Source of the DNA: CAIYRG01 sp964494505
Lineage (GTDB): Bacteria; Pseudomonadota; Alphaproteobacteria; Micropepsales; Micropepsaceae
Assembly: GCA_964494505.1 (NCBI GenBank)
Contig: CAZBRO010000001.1
Location: 372,001-436,000, forward strand
Length of the DNA: 64,000 bases
Direction of reading: 5' to 3'
Part shown: one piece after another, positions 46,071 through 55,097 of the stretch
Numbering within the stretch: position 1 is the stretch's first letter
Layout of the letters: the number at the start of each line of letters is the position of its first letter
Notes under the pieces: generated by a model
What the model saw: the letters and a program-made list of their open reading frames with translations, nothing else
Databases searched by the model: none
Told to the model about the DNA's origin: nothing
Position numbers and translations under genes: made by a program

Positions 46071-46580
46071 ATGACGATCGTCACGAAAATGGAATCGGCG
46101 GGCAAGCTCGGCCAGGCGGAAAAACTCAAGCCGAGTTATCTCGAAAGCCTCAACCTCGTGGAACGGCTGCATCGTCAGCTTCTCGACGTGATCAAGGACG
46201 AACTGGACCGGCGCGGTGAACGCGTGGTCAACAGCGTACAGGCGCTGCTGCTGTTCAATATCGGCGATCAGGAATTGACGGCGGGCGAGCTGCGTACGCG
46301 CGGCCATTATCTCGGTTCGAACGTCTCCTATAACCTCAAGAAGCTGGTGGAATCGGGCTATATCCACCACGAGCGCTCCGATGTGGACCGCCGTTCGGTG
46401 CATGTCAGCCTGACCGACAAGGGTCTGGAGATCCGCCATATGGTGGCCAAGCTGTTCGACCGCCATCTCGACTCTATTGAGGCCGTGGGCAACGTGACGA
46501 GCGAGGATTTCGAATCGCTGAACACGTCCTTGCGCCGGCTTGAGCGGTTCTGGCTCGACCAGGTCCGCTACCGCCTCTGA
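46071..46580 (+). CDS. MarR-type regulator resembling LdtR
   Basis: A 169-residue winged-helix protein. The core VVNSVQALLLFNIGDQELTA, then RTRGHYLGSNVSYNLKKLVE and HHERSDVDRRSVHVSLTDKG, closely matches the alphaproteobacterial LdtR regulators known from Liberibacter and rhizobia, there linked to cell-wall L,D-transpeptidases. Here it lies upstream of hemA, with no transpeptidase nearby. A GGGGAAG ribosome site precedes ATG 46071. Confidence 0.8.
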   Translation: MTIVTKMESAGKLGQAEKLKPSYLESLNLVERLHRQLLDVIKDELDRRGERVVNSVQALLLFNIGDQELTAGELRTRGHYLGSNVSYNLKKLVESGYIHHERSDVDRRSVHVSLTDKGLEIRHMVAKLFDRHLDSIEAVGNVTSEDFESLNTSLRRLERFWLDQVRYRL

Positions 46581-46662
46581 TCGCGGTTTCGCTCCGGCTT
46601 AACCTCGTTCAGTCGCGACTCATTCTCAACTACAAGATTTTTCGCGCAGACTCACGCGATCC

Positions 46663-46676
46663 TGTGACAATTCACA
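46663..46676. promoter_or_regulatory. TGTGA-N4-TCACA palindrome upstream of hemA
   Basis: TGTGACAATTCACA, with symmetric TGTGA/TCACA arms and a 4-base centre, lies 82 bases before hemA. The spacing fits the Crp/Fnr superfamily layout loosely (N4 as for Fnr, arms as for Crp). Its role is inference. The rest of 46581-46757 holds nothing further I can name. Confidence 0.35.
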
Positions 46677-46757
46677 TGCGCGCGGGAACCGAGTTGGGCT
46701 ATCCTCATCGCTTGCCGTCGTATAGAAGAACGGTCGAGCCGGGGAGAGTAGGGACCA

Positions 46758-47975
46758 ATGCCGTTCGCGTACGGCCACATTTTCAAGGATAATCTGGCGA
46801 AGCTGAAGCGCGAAGGCCGCTATCGGATTTTTGCCGATATCCTGCGCCAACAGGGCGACTTCCCCTCCGCCGTCCACCACACCTCCAATGGTACCCGCCC
46901 TATTACGGTGTGGTGCAGCAACGATTACCTCTGCATGGGCCAGAACACCAAGGTGATGGCCGCCATGAAGGAGGCGATCGACAAGGCTGGCGCCGGCTCG
47001 GGCGGCACCCGGAACATCTCGGGCACGCATCATTTCCATGTCGAGCTGGAGCGGGAACTCGCCGATCTGCACGGCAAGGAATCCGCGCTTCTGTTCACAT
47101 CGGGCTTTGTCTCGAACGAGGCGACGCTGTCGACCCTGGCGCGCCTGCTGCCGGGCTGCATCTTCTTCTCCGACGAGCTGAACCACGCCTCGATGATCGA
47201 AGGGATGCGCCATTCGGGTGCGGAGAAGCGCATCTATCGCCACAACGACATGGCGCATCTGGACGAGCTCTTGAAGGCCGCGCCTGGGCATGCGCCCAAG
47301 ATCATCTGCTTTGAATCCGTCTACTCCATGGAAGGCGATTTCGGGCAGATCGGAAAGATTTGCGATCTCGCCGAAAAATATGGCGCCATGACCTATCTCG
47401 ATGAGGTGCATGGCGTGGGCCTTTACGGTCCGCGCGGCGGCGGCGTTGCCGAGCGCGACGGCGTGATGGACCGCGTCGACATCATCGAAGGCACGCTGGC
47501 CAAAGCGTTCGGCGTCATGGGCGGCTACATCACTGGGACGACCGCGATCACCGATTGTGTCCGCTCGTTTGCTTCAGGCTTCATCTTCACGACTTCGATC
47601 CCGCCCGCCATTGCGGCAGGCGCGCTCGCCGCGATCCGGCATCTGAAAGCGAGCAATGTCGAGCGCGAGGGTTTGCGGGAACGCGCCGCGCGGCTGAAGG
47701 GTCTGCTCGGCAAACGCAACGTGCCGCTGATCGATTCGCCGAGCCATATCGTCCCGGTGCTGGTGGGCGATGCGGCCCTTTGCAAGGTCGTGTCCGACGA
47801 GCTGCTCTTTACGCATGGCGTCTATGTGCAGCCGATCAATTTCCCGACCGTGCCGCGCGGCACGGAGCGGTTGCGCATCACGCCCTCGCCCCTGCATACC
47901 GACGCCCAGATGGACCATCTGGTCGAAGCCATCGACACGGTGTGGACGGCGCTGAGGCTTCGCCGCGCCGCCTGA
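46758..47975 (+). CDS. hemA: 5-aminolevulinate synthase
   Basis: Condenses glycine and succinyl-CoA to 5-aminolevulinate, the C4 entry to haem that marks alphaproteobacteria. A 405-residue PLP enzyme. Blocks: [77 protein letters not shown], and the lysine loop [19 protein letters not shown] 46758 follows GGGGAGAG. A small gene follows 13 bases downstream. Confidence 0.97.
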   Translation: MPFAYGHIFKDNLAKLKREGRYRIFADILRQQGDFPSAVHHTSNGTRPITVWCSNDYLCMGQNTKVMAAMKEAIDKAGAGSGGTRNISGTHHFHVELERELADLHGKESALLFTSGFVSNEATLSTLARLLPGCIFFSDELNHASMIEGMRHSGAEKRIYRHNDMAHLDELLKAAPGHAPKIICFESVYSMEGDFGQIGKICDLAEKYGAMTYLDEVHGVGLYGPRGGGVAERDGVMDRVDIIEGTLAKAFGVMGGYITGTTAITDCVRSFASGFIFTTSIPPAIAAGALAAIRHLKASNVEREGLRERAARLKGLLGKRNVPLIDSPSHIVPVLVGDAALCKVVSDELLFTHGVYVQPINFPTVPRGTERLRITPSPLHTDAQMDHLVEAIDTVWTALRLRRAA

Positions 47976-47988
47976 TGGGCCCCCTCTA

Positions 47989-48186
47989 ATGGGCAAGCTC
48001 CGCAGCGCCCGCGGACGCGAGGTCCTGATCGAGATCGTGACGTTGGGCGCCTACGCCAAGGCGAGCGCGATCGATTCGGCGACCGGCACGGAAGTATCGG
48101 TTGCCGGTCCGGCCTCCGCCCCGCGCGCGAGTCTCGAAGCCGCTGTCCTCCAGAAGCTGGAATTCGTGCTGAAGAAGCGGGGTTAA
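47989..48186 (+). CDS. Small conserved protein, DUF6898-like
   Basis: A 65-residue protein (GREVLIEIVTLGAYAKASAI, DSATGTEVSVAGPASAPRAS, LEAAVLQKLEFVLKKRG). The central SAIDxATGTEVSxxGPASAPRA stretch matches a small unnamed family I recall as DUF6898 in Rhodospirillales-like genomes. No function is known. It follows hemA by 13 bases, and its stop overlaps the mucR stop by four bases on the other strand. Confidence 0.7.
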   Translation: MGKLRSARGREVLIEIVTLGAYAKASAIDSATGTEVSVAGPASAPRASLEAAVLQKLEFVLKKRG

Positions 48187-48629
48187 CCTTTGCGCCGGCG
48201 GCTCGATGACGAAGCCGTCCGTCCGAGCCCGATCTTCTTGGCAAACTCGGAGCGCTGGGCGGCGTAATTGGGCGCCACCATCGGATAATCGGCCGGCAGG
48301 CCCCATTTGGCGCGGTATTCTTCCGGGGTCATATTGTAGTTGGAGCGGAGATAGCGCTTCAGCATCTTCAGCCTTTTGCCGTCCTCCAGGCACACGATGT
48401 AGTCGGCGTTGACCGACCGCTTCACCGGCACCGCAGGCTTCTGGCCCGTCTGAATCTCGCTCTGGAAGGTGCCGCTGAGCCCGCCCAAAGTGCTGTGAAC
48501 GCTCTTGATCATGGCCGGAACTTCGGAGACCGGAATAGGATTGTTGCTGACATAGGCCGCAACGATCTCGGTGGCCAATTTGAGGACCTCATCCGACTTC
48601 AGGGACTGATGGTCTGAATTCTGGGCCAT
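48183..48629 (-). CDS. mucR: MucR/Ros-family transcriptional regulator
   Basis: A 148-residue regulator of the alphaproteobacterial MucR/Ros family, which binds AT-rich DNA and shapes surface polysaccharide, motility and cell-cycle genes. The N-terminal oligomerisation part (LATEIVAAYVSNNPIPVSEV) and the DNA-binding part (ADYIVCLEDGKRLKMLKRYL, NMTPEEYRAKWGLPADYPMV, APNYAAQRSEFAKKIGLG) are intact. The zinc-finger positions are degenerate: one cysteine remains, and D, Y and N/Y stand where Ros has C, H and H. A basic serine/arginine tail ends the protein. Confidence 0.92.
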   Translation of the reverse strand: MAQNSDHQSLKSDEVLKLATEIVAAYVSNNPIPVSEVPAMIKSVHSTLGGLSGTFQSEIQTGQKPAVPVKRSVNADYIVCLEDGKRLKMLKRYLRSNYNMTPEEYRAKWGLPADYPMVAPNYAAQRSEFAKKIGLGRTASSSSRRRKG

Positions 48630-48996
48630 ATCTGAAAACTCCGGCGGCAGACATCGAATACTTGAGCCAGTGGTTTATGCACTCGATTCGCGGGAAATCA
48701 AGATTAACGGGCGGTATTCTCCTGCCTTGCGTCAAATATCCGTGAAACTAACACTGTTCGGAGCCAAGGAAACGAGTGCCTTTTTTTCAGGCAATTCGTT
48801 ATTCGTCTTCATCTGCTGATGCCCCGATTTCCGAAGTATCGGTGGATGCGATCCATTCTTGACGGGCCTCCTCCCCGAACAGCGCCCGCAACAGAAAGAT
48901 TTTTCTGCAAGCCAAGCCGCGATTGTTCGTGCGCGGGCGCAAGATTTGGTAAAGGGTCTCCCCTACGGCACAACACGAGTGTTTAAGGAGAGTTCC
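48630..48996. other. mucR-glyA intergenic region
   Basis: 367 bases with both divergent promoters expected. A small hairpin TGCCT-TTTTTTC-AGGCA lies near 48778. A frame of about 39 codons ends at 48799 on the minus strand (ending ...SADEDE); it has no clear start and was not called. I see no riboswitch consensus upstream of glyA. Confidence 0.5.
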
Positions 48997-50277
48997 ATGG
49001 GATCGAGCGAGGGTTTCTTCACCAGGGGCGTGGCGGACGCCGACCCAGAGCTCGCCTCGGCCATTGCCAAGGAACTCAAGCGCCAGCAGGAAAAGATCGA
49101 GCTTATCGCCTCTGAGAACATCGTCTCCCGCGCCGTGCTCGACGCGCAAGGCTCGGTGCTCACCAACAAATACGCCGAAGGCTATCCCGGCAGGCGCTAC
49201 TACGGTGGCTGCGAATATGTGGACATCGCTGAGAATATCGCCATCGAGCGCGTATGCCGGCTGTTCGAATGCAGCTTCGCCAATGTCCAGCCTCATTCCG
49301 GCGCTCAGGCCAACCAGGCTGTGTTCTTTGCGCTGCTGCAGCCGGGCGATACCTTCATGGGGCTTAACCTCGCCTCGGGCGGACACCTGACGCACGGCTC
49401 GCCGGTCAACATGTCGGGCAAATGGTTCAAGCCGGTCCCCTACAATGTGCGCCGCCAGGACCACCGCATCGACATGGACGAGGTCGAAGCGCTCGCCAAG
49501 GAGCACAAGCCGAAGCTCATCGTCACCGGCGGGTCGGCCTATCCCCGCATCATCGATTTCGCGCGGTTTCGCGCGATCGCTGATTCCGTCGGCGCCCTTC
49601 TCATGGTCGACATGGCCCATTTCGCCGGTTTGGTGGCGGGCGGTGCCCATCCCAATCCGCTCGACCACGCCCATGTGGCGACCACCACCACGCACAAGAC
49701 TCTGCGCGGCCCCCGCGGCGGCGTGATTCTCGCGCGCGATCCCGATCTCGGGAAGAAGATCAATTCCGCGGTCTTTCCGGGGCTGCAGGGCGGGCCGTTG
49801 ATGCATGTGATCGCGGCCAAGGCAGTTGCCTTCGGCGAGGCGCTGAAGGCTGAATTCAAGACCTACGCCAGGAACGTCGTCGAGAATGCACAGGCGCTGG
49901 CCGAAACGCTCAAGGCGCGCGGCCTCGACATCGTCTCGGGCGGCACCGATACCCACCTGATGCTGGTCGATCTGCGGCCCAAAAAGGTAACCGGCCGCGC
50001 CGCCGAACGCGCGCTCGACCGCGCCAACATGACCTGCAACAAGAACGCGATTCCCTTCGACACCGAAAAGCCTGCCATCACGTCGGGCATCCGCCTGGGT
50101 TCCCCTGCCGGCACCACGCGCGGCTTCGGACCGGCCGAATTCCGCGACATCGGCGCCATGATCGTCGAAGTCCTCGACGGGATTGCCGCCAAAGGTGAAG
50201 AGGGCGATCCGGCGATTGAAGAGAGCGTGAAAAACCGCGTCCTCGAACTTTGCCGCCGCTTTCCGATTTATCCTTAG
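48997..50277 (+). CDS. glyA: Serine hydroxymethyltransferase
   Basis: Interconverts serine and glycine with tetrahydrofolate, feeding one-carbon metabolism. A 426-residue PLP enzyme. Blocks: [75 protein letters not shown], the lysine loop [16 protein letters not shown], and [19 protein letters not shown] 48997 is chosen because AAGGAGAG lies 7 bases upstream. It pairs with nrdR downstream, a common alphaproteobacterial order leading into rib genes. Confidence 0.97.
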   Translation: MGSSEGFFTRGVADADPELASAIAKELKRQQEKIELIASENIVSRAVLDAQGSVLTNKYAEGYPGRRYYGGCEYVDIAENIAIERVCRLFECSFANVQPHSGAQANQAVFFALLQPGDTFMGLNLASGGHLTHGSPVNMSGKWFKPVPYNVRRQDHRIDMDEVEALAKEHKPKLIVTGGSAYPRIIDFARFRAIADSVGALLMVDMAHFAGLVAGGAHPNPLDHAHVATTTTHKTLRGPRGGVILARDPDLGKKINSAVFPGLQGGPLMHVIAAKAVAFGEALKAEFKTYARNVVENAQALAETLKARGLDIVSGGTDTHLMLVDLRPKKVTGRAAERALDRANMTCNKNAIPFDTEKPAITSGIRLGSPAGTTRGFGPAEFRDIGAMIVEVLDGIAAKGEEGDPAIEESVKNRVLELCRRFPIYP

Positions 50278-50287
50278 GGGGAAAAGA

Positions 50288-50749
50288 ATGCGCTGCCCGT
50301 TCTGCGGACATGACGATACACAGGTGAAAGACAGCCGGCCCTCGGACGACAATGCCGCCATCCGGCGCCGCCGGCTGTGCCCGGCCTGCGGCGGGCGCTT
50401 TACGACATTCGAGCGCGTGCAATTGCGCGAGCTGACGGTGGTGAAAAAGGCCGGCCGGCGTGAGCCGTTCGACCGCGAGAAGCTGGAGCGCGCGATCCAC
50501 CATGCGCTGCGGAAACGGCCCGTGGAACCCGAGCGGGTCGAGCGCATGATCACGGGCATCGTGCGGCGGCTGGAAAGCCTCGGCGAGAACGAGATTCCGT
50601 CCAACATGATCGGCGAACTGGTGATGCAGGCGCTCTCCTCCTTGGACAAGGTCGCCTATATCCGCTTTGCATCGGTGTATAAGAATTTCCGCGAGGCCAA
50701 GGATTTCGAGGCGTTCGTGGGCGAGCTCTCCGGCGGCGAGCGGGATTGA
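50288..50749 (+). CDS. nrdR: Transcriptional repressor NrdR
   Basis: A 153-residue regulator of ribonucleotide reductase genes. It has an N-terminal zinc ribbon ([20 protein letters not shown] and [20 protein letters not shown]) and an ATP-cone domain ([40 protein letters not shown]). It senses ATP/dATP and binds NrdR boxes. It starts 10 bases after glyA. An inverted pair of REP-like repeats follows the gene. Confidence 0.96.
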   Translation: MRCPFCGHDDTQVKDSRPSDDNAAIRRRRLCPACGGRFTTFERVQLRELTVVKKAGRREPFDREKLERAIHHALRKRPVEPERVERMITGIVRRLESLGENEIPSNMIGELVMQALSSLDKVAYIRFASVYKNFREAKDFEAFVGELSGGERD

Positions 50750-50763
50750 TTCAGCTTTTGGGT

Positions 50764-50895
50764 CCTCCCCTGCGAAGCGGGGGAGGTGGCGCGCAGCGCC
50801 GGAGGGGGCGAGTTTAGGCGGAATTGAAACGAGCATTGCTGTGGCCGCCCCCTCCACCGCCTCTGGCGGTCCCCTTCCCCCGTGAACGGGGGAGG
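50764..50895. repeat. Inverted REP pair (REPIN-like) after nrdR
   Basis: Copy 1 (50764-50808): CCTCCCCTGCGAAGCGGGGG head, stem GGCGC/GCGCC around GCA, GGAGGGGG tail. Copy 2 (50848-50895) is inverted, with stem CCGCC/GGCGG around a 3-base loop. They are separated by 39 bases. Same design as the copies in pdhC and before lpd, here in a non-coding gap. Confidence 0.8.
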
Positions 50896-51018
50896 ATCAA
50901 TGAGTACAGCAGGCCGCGTGATAGGGCGGGCCATTCCCCCGTCCCGATGCGTTTTGCTATGCTCAACGCATCGATTTCCCTGTGTGGGGGCGGCCTGCCC
51001 CCCTATTCGGAAGCACAA

Positions 51019-51321
51019 GTGACGGAAAAAGCTGACCCAAAGTTATCTATTCAACTACTGGACGAACTGGTACGTCGCGGGCTGGACAATCACTTGTATC
51101 GCCAACTTCACCATTCGAACTACGACACCATCAAGGCGCATATACGATATTGTAACAAAACCAAAGAGTTTCGAGATGGCGAAACAAACGCCACCCTCCA
51201 ATGTCGGCTTCGGTTCCTACGCGATCAAATTAAGGAGAAATTCGAGGTGGGAACACGTGTTGATTCAGCCACTTTTCAGCGCCTCGTAAATGCCGCGTTG
51301 GAGATTTATCCTCTTTCTTGA
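51019..51321 (+). CDS. Small protein of unknown function, atypical composition
   Basis: A 100-residue soluble, helical protein (MTEKADPKLSIQLLDELVRR, LDNHLYRQLHHSNYDTIKAH, CRLRFLRDQIKEKFEVGTRV). The GTG at 51019 follows GGAAGC; longer frames run into the repeat pair and lack sense. The codons are visibly more AT-rich than those of nrdR or ribD, which suggests recent transfer. No family recognised. It interrupts the otherwise standard nrdR-ribD order. Confidence 0.55.
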   Translation: MTEKADPKLSIQLLDELVRRGLDNHLYRQLHHSNYDTIKAHIRYCNKTKEFRDGETNATLQCRLRFLRDQIKEKFEVGTRVDSATFQRLVNAALEIYPLS

Positions 51322-51344
51322 GTGCTATGGACGAAAGTTGATGT

Positions 51345-52448
51345 ATGCGCTTGGGTCACCCGAATGACATTGCTCACATGCATCACGCCGTTCGGCTGGC
51401 AGAGCGCGGGCTTGGGAATGTCGCGCCCAATCCCGCCGTCGGCTGCGTCATCGTCAAACAGGCCAGAATTGTCGGCCGTGGCTGGACGGGAACCGGCGGC
51501 CGCCCGCATGCGGAAACCGTGGCGCTGGCGCAGGCGGGCGATCACGCCCGTGGCGCAACGGCCTATGTGACGCTGGAGCCCTGCGCCCATCATGGACAAA
51601 CACCGCCCTGCGCGGACGCGCTGGTGAGAGCAGGGGTTGCGCGCGTCGTGGGGGCGGTCGTCGATCCCGATCCGCGGGTCGCTGGAGCGGGTTTCGCGCG
51701 CCTCGAAAGCGCCGGTATCTTCGTCACGCGCGGTATGCTCGAAGTCGAAGCCCGCGCGCTCAATCTCGGTTTTTTCAAGCGCGTCACCGAAAGCCGCCCG
51801 CTCGTCGCCCTGAAGATCGCGCAGAGCGCAGACGGTTATGTCGCCGACGCCAAAGGCAACAGCAAATGGATTACGGGCGAACGCGCACGCGCCCACGGTC
51901 ACCTGCTGCGCGCGCGCCACGACGCCATCCTGATCGGCATCGGCACCGCGCTCGCGGACGATCCCCTTCTGACCTGCCGGCTGCCTGGTCTCGGACGGGT
52001 TTCACCCCTGCGCGTCGTGCTGGATTCGAATTTACGGCTGCCCGGGACCTCGCAACTCGCGCAAACGGCGAGCGCGCATCCGGTCATCGTCTTCACGACG
52101 TCGCAAACCGGCGGCGACGGGCTTCGTGCGGCCGGTGTCGAGATCGAGCGCGTTGCGGCCGATGAAAGCGGCCGCCCGGACATCGCGTCGGTGCTGCAGA
52201 GACTCGCCGCGCGCGGATTGACGCGCCTCCTCGTCGAAGGCGGCCCGCGAATCCAGGCCGCATTCCTCCAGCGCAACCTCGCCGATGCGATCCATCTCTA
52301 TCGCGCGCCGCTCCTCATGGGCGCCGGCGGAATTCCCGCCATTGCGCCCTTCGGACACGCCGATATCGGCACCGCGCCGCGTCTCACTCTTGTCGAGCGG
52401 ACGTTGCTTGGGCCCGATGTCCTGGAAAGCTTCACGTCCACGGTCTAA
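51345..52448 (+). CDS. ribD: Bifunctional riboflavin deaminase/reductase
   Basis: Performs the second and third steps of riboflavin synthesis. A 367-residue protein with an N-terminal zinc deaminase (VAPNPAVGCVIVKQARIVGR, HAE in GRPHAETVALAQ, EPCAHHGQTPPC) and a C-terminal NADPH reductase (RPLVALKIAQSADGYVAD, ITGERARAHGHLLRARHDAI, LIGIGTALADDPLLTCR, VEGGPRIQAAFLQ). First gene of a rib-nusB-thiL operon; ribE starts 10 bases after its stop. Confidence 0.95.
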   Translation: MRLGHPNDIAHMHHAVRLAERGLGNVAPNPAVGCVIVKQARIVGRGWTGTGGRPHAETVALAQAGDHARGATAYVTLEPCAHHGQTPPCADALVRAGVARVVGAVVDPDPRVAGAGFARLESAGIFVTRGMLEVEARALNLGFFKRVTESRPLVALKIAQSADGYVADAKGNSKWITGERARAHGHLLRARHDAILIGIGTALADDPLLTCRLPGLGRVSPLRVVLDSNLRLPGTSQLAQTASAHPVIVFTTSQTGGDGLRAAGVEIERVAADESGRPDIASVLQRLAARGLTRLLVEGGPRIQAAFLQRNLADAIHLYRAPLLMGAGGIPAIAPFGHADIGTAPRLTLVERTLLGPDVLESFTSTV

Positions 52449-52457
52449 AACGGGTCC

Positions 52458-53063
52458 ATGTTCACAGGCATCATCACCGATGTCGGCCAGGTCCGGCATG
52501 TCGAGAAGCGCGGCGACACCCATATCGTGATCGGCACCCATTATGACGTGGGCGCTATCGATATCGGCGCGTCCATCGCCTGTTCGGGCGTGTGCCTGAC
52601 GGTGGTGGACAAGGGGAATAGCGGCGACCGCTGGTTCGTTGTGACCGCGTCGGGCGAGACGCTGTCGAAAACCACGATTTCCGATTGGAAACCCGGCGAT
52701 GCGCTTAATCTTGAGAGGCCGCTCAAGCTTGGCGACGAATTGGGCGGCCACATCGTTGCGGGCCACGTCGATGGTGTCGCCGAAATCGTGTGCGCCCTTC
52801 CCGAGGGTGAATCCAGGCGCGTTATTTTCGAGGCTCCCCTTGCGCTGGCGCCGTTCATCGCGTCCAAAGGCTCCGTTGCGCTCGACGGTGTCTCTCTGAC
52901 CGTGAACGAAGTTGATGGCGTGCGGTTCGGCGTCAATCTTATCCCGCACACGCTTCAGGTCACCACGTTCGGCCGCGTCAAAGCCGGAGGCCGCGTCAAC
53001 CTTGAAGTCGATCTGCTTGCCCGCTACGTCGCGCGCCTTGCCCAAGTCACGAAGGCCACATGA
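52458..53063 (+). CDS. ribE: Riboflavin synthase, alpha subunit
   Basis: Converts two lumazines to riboflavin and a pyrimidine. A 201-residue protein made of two similar barrels: MFTGIITDVGQVRHVEKRGD, IACSGVCLTVVDKG and LGGHIVAGHVDGVAEIV in the first half, and KGSVALDGVSLTVNEVDG and IPHTLQVTTFG in the second. The stop overlaps the next gene by four bases. The name ribC is used in some species. Confidence 0.95.
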   Translation: MFTGIITDVGQVRHVEKRGDTHIVIGTHYDVGAIDIGASIACSGVCLTVVDKGNSGDRWFVVTASGETLSKTTISDWKPGDALNLERPLKLGDELGGHIVAGHVDGVAEIVCALPEGESRRVIFEAPLALAPFIASKGSVALDGVSLTVNEVDGVRFGVNLIPHTLQVTTFGRVKAGGRVNLEVDLLARYVARLAQVTKAT

Positions 53064-54184
53064 ATATTTTCCACGATTATATCTCCGAGCTTCCCGACAT
53101 CATCGAGGACGCGCGCAACGGGCGCATGTTCATCCTGACCGATGCCGAGGACCGCGAGAACGAGGGCGATCTCGTGATTCCCGCACAGATGTGCACGCCG
53201 CAGGCGATCAATTTCATGGCCCGTTTCGGCCGCGGCCTGATTTGCCTTGCGCTGACGCAGGAACGCGCCGACCAGCTCAAGCTTCCCATGATGGCGGTGG
53301 AGAACCGCACGCGGAACCAGACCGCCTTCACCGTCTCCATCGAAGCGAAAGAAGGAATCTCCACCGGCATTTCGGCGCATGACCGGGCGCATACGGTTTC
53401 GGTCGCCATCGATCCGACCAAGGGCCCGGACGACATCGTGATGCCCGGCCATGTTTTCCCTCTGGTGGCGCGCCACGGCGGGACACTGGTTCGCGCCGGT
53501 CACACCGAGGCCGCTGTCGATATCGCGCGGCTCGCCGGGCTCAATCCGGCCGGCGTCATCTGCGAGATCATGAACGATGACGGCACCATGGCCCGGCTTC
53601 CCGACCTGGTGAAATTCGCGCAATTGCACGGGGTGAAAGTCGGCACCATCGCCGACCTCATTGCCTATCGCCGCAAACACGATCATTTCGTGAAGCGCAT
53701 CAAGGAAGTGGATTTCGAGAGCCGGAACGGTGGCCATTTCAAGCTGTTCATTTATGTCAACACGATCGAGAATCAGGAGCATGTCGCGCTGGTAAAAGGC
53801 GACATCACCGGACCCGAACCGCCGCTGGTGCGGATGCATGCCTACAATCTGTTCGACGATACGCTCGCCGCCAAATGGGGGCCGGGCGACATTCTGGGCG
53901 AGAGCATGCGGATGATCGGTGAAGCGGGGAGGGGCGTCGTGGTGTTGATCCGCCGCCACCGCATCGCGCCGGTATCCGAGGTGCTGGCGCAATCGACCAA
54001 GACGCATCCCGACATGGAGCAGGCCCGGCTCAAGGAATATGGCGTCGGAGCGCAAATCCTGCTCGACCTCGGCGTCGAGACCATGGTCCTGCTGTCCAAT
54101 TCGCAGCGACGCATCGTGGCCCTCGAAGGGTATGGGCTGAAGATCGCGGAGACGCGTCCCGTGGTGCCGGGGACCGTGAAATGA
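53060..54184 (+). CDS. ribB: DHBP synthase fused to a degenerate GTP cyclohydrolase II domain (RibBX type)
   Basis: A 374-residue protein. Residues about 1-205 are a complete 3,4-dihydroxy-2-butanone 4-phosphate synthase ([68 protein letters not shown]). The rest has the fold of GTP cyclohydrolase II ([33 protein letters not shown]). The region that should hold three zinc cysteines reads [18 protein letters not shown] and has none. This fits the RibBX hybrids described in proteobacteria, which lack cyclohydrolase activity; a separate ribA should exist elsewhere. Confidence 0.9.
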   Translation: MNIFHDYISELPDIIEDARNGRMFILTDAEDRENEGDLVIPAQMCTPQAINFMARFGRGLICLALTQERADQLKLPMMAVENRTRNQTAFTVSIEAKEGISTGISAHDRAHTVSVAIDPTKGPDDIVMPGHVFPLVARHGGTLVRAGHTEAAVDIARLAGLNPAGVICEIMNDDGTMARLPDLVKFAQLHGVKVGTIADLIAYRRKHDHFVKRIKEVDFESRNGGHFKLFIYVNTIENQEHVALVKGDITGPEPPLVRMHAYNLFDDTLAAKWGPGDILGESMRMIGEAGRGVVVLIRRHRIAPVSEVLAQSTKTHPDMEQARLKEYGVGAQILLDLGVETMVLLSNSQRRIVALEGYGLKIAETRPVVPGTVK

Positions 54185-54603
54185 GCCGCGTGCTGATCGT
54201 GGAGGCGCGCTTCTATCCGGAGATTTCGGATGCGCTCCTCGAAGGAGCGATGCGCGCGCTCGCCGCGGCTGGGGCCGAAAGCGACTGCGTCACCGTGCCC
54301 GGTGCGCTGGAAATCCCGGGTGCCATCAAGTCGGCGGCTGCCCATTATGACGGCTTCGTCGCGCTCGGCTGCGTGATCCGGGGCGAGACCTATCATTTCG
54401 AGATCGTCGCCAACGAATCTGCGCGCGGGCTGATGGATCTGACCGTGCGGGAAGGCCTCGCCATCGGCAACGGGATTCTGACGGTGGAAGACGAAGACCA
54501 GGCGTTCGTGCGGGCCGCGCCCCCCGATGGCGACAAGGGCGGCGACGCGGCGCGCGCGTGCCTTGCGCTGATGGCGCTCAAAGCGCGATACGCAAAATCA
54601 TGA
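54181..54603 (+). CDS. ribH: 6,7-dimethyl-8-ribityllumazine synthase
   Basis: Forms lumazine, the substrate of riboflavin synthase. A 140-residue protein with the blocks [57 protein letters not shown] and [18 protein letters not shown]. It overlaps ribB and nusB by four bases each way, so the operon is tightly coupled. Confidence 0.95.
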   Translation: MSRVLIVEARFYPEISDALLEGAMRALAAAGAESDCVTVPGALEIPGAIKSAAAHYDGFVALGCVIRGETYHFEIVANESARGLMDLTVREGLAIGNGILTVEDEDQAFVRAAPPDGDKGGDAARACLALMALKARYAKS

Positions 54604-55097
54604 GCGGTGCCGCTCTCCCGCATGAAGAACGCAGCGCCGCGCGGCTCGCAGCCCTCCAGGCGCTCTATCAGCTCGAAATGACCGGCAACACGCCGGGCGA
54701 GGTGGTGGAGGAATTCATCCAGCACCGGTTCGGGCGCGATCCCGAAACCGGCGAGCTCATTCCTCATGACGAGGAATTCTTCTCCGACATTGTCCATGGC
54801 GTCCTGAAGCATCAGGTCGAGATCGACCGTTCCATCGCGCGTTCACTGGCCACCGGATGGACGCTCACGCGCATCGATTCGATTTTGCGCGCGCTTCTGA
54901 GGGCCGCCTGTTACGAGCTTGTGGCGCGCCGCGAAGTGCCGGCCAAGGTCATTATCGACGAATATGTCGAGCTTGCGCGCGATTTCTTCGAAGGCGACGA
55001 ACCCGGTTTCGTAAACGCGGTGCTTGACCGGCTCGCGCATCGCAAACGCGCCGTCGAATTCGGGGAAACCCCGCCCGATGACGAAATCCAGTTCTGA
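54600..55097 (+). CDS. nusB: Transcription antitermination factor NusB
   Basis: A 165-residue helical protein acting with NusE (S10) and NusA in rRNA antitermination. Blocks: [80 protein letters not shown] and [15 protein letters not shown] 54600 overlaps the ribH stop. Location after ribH is usual in proteobacteria. Confidence 0.95.
   Translation: MSGAALPHEERSAARLAALQALYQLEMTGNTPGEVVEEFIQHRFGRDPETGELIPHDEEFFSDIVHGVLKHQVEIDRSIARSLATGWTLTRIDSILRALLRAACYELVARREVPAKVIIDEYVELARDFFEGDEPGFVNAVLDRLAHRKRAVEFGETPPDDEIQF

Noticed and set aside
48799..48990. Possible 39-residue minus-strand peptide ending in an acidic tail upstream of glyA
   Set aside because: Only a weak TTG start without ribosome site could be found, and it is part of a long antisense shadow of glyA.
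48630..48996. Riboswitch upstream of glyA
   Set aside because: No glycine, THF or SAM/SAH riboswitch consensus core could be recognised; only a small T-rich hairpin is seen.
50824..51018. Upstream extension of the small ORF before ribD
   Set aside because: The extension translates the REPIN-like repeat and has proline-rich nonsense sequence; the GTG at 51019 begins where the composition becomes protein-like.
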